A DNA stretch of 7,030 nt from Candidatus Aminicenantota bacterium (lineage in GTDB: Bacteria > Acidobacteriota > Aminicenantia > Aminicenantales > Aminicenantaceae), in NCBI GenBank assembly GCA_030607635.1, contig JAUWJP010000090.1, positions 1-7,030 of the forward strand, in the 5' to 3' direction. The first letter of the stretch is position 1. The number at the start of each line of letters is the position of its first letter. The position numbers and the translations under genes were made by a program. The notes beneath the pieces are model-generated. The model was not told the DNA's origin. It searched no databases and saw only the letters and a program-made list of their open reading frames with translations. Shown piece after piece: positions 6,310 through 7,030 of the stretch.

Positions 6310-6358
6310 GCGGGCTAATTCCACGAAGCGTTCAATTCTCCAGTGTTACTGAGCCCGC
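6310..6358 (-). other. Inverted repeat in the kinase upstream region
   Basis: GCGGGCT (6310-6316) and AGCCCGC (6352-6358) are perfect 7-bp arms around a 35-bp spacer. No T-run follows on either strand, so it is not called a terminator. It would form a leader hairpin if transcription runs from the small membrane-protein gene into the kinase. Confidence 0.35.
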
Positions 6359-6378
6359 AGCAATAGCCTCTATTACTG
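6358..6378 (-). other. 3'-UTR hairpin after the small membrane-protein gene
   Basis: Read on the minus strand, CAGTAATAG and CTATTGCTG pair around a 3-nt loop (nine pairs, one a U-G wobble), three bases after the stop codon at 6384-6382. The wobble pairs only in minus-strand RNA. There is no T-run, so it may protect or process the transcript end rather than terminate it. Confidence 0.4.
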
Positions 6379-6381
6379 TGT

Positions 6382-6675
6382 TTACCCTCTCTTCCTGCCG
6401 TGCTTTAAAGAACCAACGAAATCAGAAAGGACAAAACCCATGATGTAAGCACCAATACATGTAAGCGCAAATGCGCCGCCTGTTAATGGGACATCAGCTG
6501 GAAATGCAAGATGAAACAATAACCCACCAGCCATACCGCCAATAATGCCAGAAAAGATGCGTCTCCAGGGATTTGGGCCTGGGTCTGGTTCCGGCAGTGG
6601 CCAGGGTCCTGGTTTAGGCCCAGTACCGCACCATCCAGCAAGAGCCCATCCAATAAACATAATTACATAACTCAT
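6382..6675 (-). CDS. Small membrane protein with alternating X-Pro linker, function unknown
   Basis: This 97-residue protein has a confident start: ATG 6675-6673 is preceded by AGGAGG (6687-6682) at 6-nt spacing. An N-terminal hydrophobic helix (about residues 3-17, VIMFIGWALAGW) is followed by a linker in which every second residue from 20 to 36 is proline (PKPGPWPLPEPDPGPNP). Two further hydrophobic segments follow (about 40-58, SGIIGGMAGGLLF; about 66-88, FALTCIGAYIMGFVLSDFVG), then a basic tail (KHGRKRG). Gly-rich helices and small size suggest an oligomeric inner-membrane protein. The strict alternation recalls the rigid Pro-rich rods of TonB-type proteins, but no homology is claimed. 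The sequence directly upstream is rich in promoter and dyad elements, so the gene is probably regulated. I do not recognise the family. Confidence 0.8.
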   Translation of the reverse strand: MSYVIMFIGWALAGWCGTGPKPGPWPLPEPDPGPNPWRRIFSGIIGGMAGGLLFHLAFPADVPLTGGAFALTCIGAYIMGFVLSDFVGSLKHGRKRG

Positions 6676-6681
6676 TCAGGT

Positions 6682-6687
6682 CCTCCT
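6682..6687 (-). promoter_or_regulatory. Strong Shine-Dalgarno site of the small membrane-protein gene
   Basis: AGGAGG on the minus strand, extended to AAAAGGAGG, lies 6 nt from the ATG at 6675. This is the best ribosome binding site in the window and fixes the start. Confidence 0.85.
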
Positions 6688-6701
6688 TTTCTCAATGTGT
6701 T

Positions 6702-6731
6702 ATTGCAAGCTCCCAAAGGGAGCATGGCAAT
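6702..6731 (-). promoter_or_regulatory. Leader hairpin upstream of the small membrane-protein ribosome binding site
   Basis: GCTCCC (6709-6714) and GGGAGC (6718-6723) form a perfect 6-bp stem with a 3-base loop. ATTGC/GCAAT (6702-6706 and 6727-6731) extend it past a small internal loop. It lies about 15 nt before the Shine-Dalgarno site, inside the predicted 5' leader. With no T-run it is not a terminator; it may stabilise the mRNA or affect initiation. Confidence 0.5.
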
Positions 6732-6784
6732 CTCAATTACTCTATTTTTTATAGGAAGTTGTTTCCTGAGCGATTCGCTTCGTT

Positions 6785-6805
6785 TGATACTCATTCCCTG
6801 ATACT
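6785..6805 (-). promoter_or_regulatory. Direct heptamer repeat at the transcription start, possible operator
   Basis: AGTATCA occurs twice on the minus strand (6805-6799 and 6791-6785), 14 bp apart. It lies immediately downstream of the -10 box at 6813-6818, covering roughly +1 to +22. This is a typical place for a repressor site. No regulator is identifiable in the window. Confidence 0.3.
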
Positions 6806-6812
6806 TTTCAGA

Positions 6813-6841
6813 TTTATATCATAAAAAAAAATTTTGGTCAA
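6813..6841 (-). promoter_or_regulatory. Sigma70-type promoter with extended -10 for the small membrane-protein gene
   Basis: TTGACC (6841-6836), a 17-bp spacer, then TATAAA (6818-6813) preceded by TGA, giving a TGn extended -10. The spacer holds an A4T9 tract. The predicted start is near 6806, leaving a leader of about 130 nt with several hairpins. Confidence 0.6.
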
Positions 6842-6869
6842 TTGTGCAAAGAAAGAAAAAAATGCACAA
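6842..6869. promoter_or_regulatory. Perfect inverted repeat TTGTGCA-N14-TGCACAA, likely operator
   Basis: The 7-bp arms (6842-6848 and 6863-6869) are perfectly complementary. Half-site spacing is 21 bp, two helical turns, and the dyad abuts the -35 box of the promoter at 6836-6841. This is the usual position and geometry for a dimeric activator or repressor. Confidence 0.45.
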
Positions 6870-6904
6870 CCAAAGTACAAGAGAAATTCTTATCCCTTGA
6901 TTAA

Positions 6905-6935
6905 ATTATATAAAATCCAGAATATGAAATGTCAA
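6905..6935 (-). promoter_or_regulatory. Second, upstream minus-strand promoter
   Basis: A consensus TTGACA (6935-6930) stands 17 bp from TATATA (6912-6907), or 19 bp from a perfect TATAAT (6910-6905). Another TTGACA occurs exactly 21 bp upstream (6956-6951) without a good -10 of its own. The region is very AT-rich, so chance matches are more likely here. Confidence 0.4.
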
Positions 6936-6947
6936 AAAAATGTAAAA

Positions 6948-6965
6948 CTATGTCAATGAACATAG
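6948..6965. promoter_or_regulatory. Palindrome CTATGT-N6-ACATAG, possible operator
   Basis: A perfect 6-bp dyad with a 6-bp spacer (18 bp total) lies between the minus-strand promoters and a possible plus-strand promoter at 7005-7013. Such a position could serve divergent control. It overlaps the TTGACA at 6951-6956. Confidence 0.35.
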
Positions 6966-7004
6966 CTATTCATTACAATTTATGTTTTTACTTTCCTAAG
7001 ATTC

Positions 7005-7013
7005 TGATATAAT
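7005..7013 (+). promoter_or_regulatory. Possible extended -10 promoter reading out of the right edge
   Basis: TGATATAAT (7005-7013) is a full TGn extended -10 with consensus TATAAT. No good -35 lies at 17 bp (TTTTTA), though TTTACT is present at 15 bp. A GGAG at 7022-7025 could be a ribosome binding site for a gene starting just beyond the window, but would leave an almost absent leader. Confidence 0.35.
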
Positions 7014-7030
7014 ATAGTTGTGGAGAAAAC

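Noticed and set aside
6310..6358. Rho-independent terminator between the small membrane-protein gene and the kinase
   Set aside because: The 7-bp arms are separated by 35 bases and no T-run follows on either strand.

Overview
The window looks like chromosomal DNA from an uncultured or deep-branching anaerobic bacterium. It carries a TPR plus PD40 beta-propeller protein and a receptor-like Ser/Thr kinase with a transmembrane segment and kinesin-light-chain-type TPRs. From memory, this pairing of families is common in Aminicenantes/Acidobacteriota and related candidate phyla; that placement is an inference, not something the bases prove. Coding DNA is moderately AT-rich and the right edge is strongly AT-rich.

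Layout. (1) 1-1949, plus strand: the 3' part of a TPR/PD40 beta-propeller gene whose start lies left of the window. (2) 1950-2503: no intact gene. It holds a degenerate repeat copy (2046-2169), a possible coding remnant ending at 2306, a good sigma70-type promoter (2400-2428) and a hairpin terminator (2476-2505), which together bracket a predicted short transcript. (3) 2504-3085, minus strand: a complete NYN/LabA-type (PIN-like nuclease) gene interrupted by a single in-frame TGA at codon 43. (4) 3115-3540: the tail of an IS91-like rolling-circle element, with a second repeat copy (3115-3239) and an internally deleted transposase C-terminus (3317-3487). (5) 3544-6213, minus strand: an 889-residue membrane-anchored Ser/Thr kinase with eleven TPRs. 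(6) 6237-6269: a 10-codon leader ORF with a strong ribosome binding site. (7) 6382-6675, minus strand: a 97-residue membrane protein with a strictly alternating X-Pro linker. (8) 6676-7030: a structured leader, promoters and operator-like dyads for that gene, and perhaps a rightward promoter for a gene beyond the edge.

How it fits together. The kinase and the PD40 protein are separate units on opposite strands, with an accessory strip of about 1.6 kb between them. That strip shows old rolling-circle transposition: two direct copies of an element end flank the NYN gene and the short plus-strand transcript, and the transposase has decayed. The kinase is predicted to place its catalytic domain in the cytoplasm and its TPR array outside, as a sensor or scaffold. 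The small membrane protein lies upstream in the same orientation and could be co-expressed with it, but the 168-bp gap leaves this open. I found no CRISPR array, tRNA or rRNA, and no intact defence system. The least explained parts are the disrupted NYN module, the short transcript and the X-Pro membrane protein with its dyad-rich promoter.
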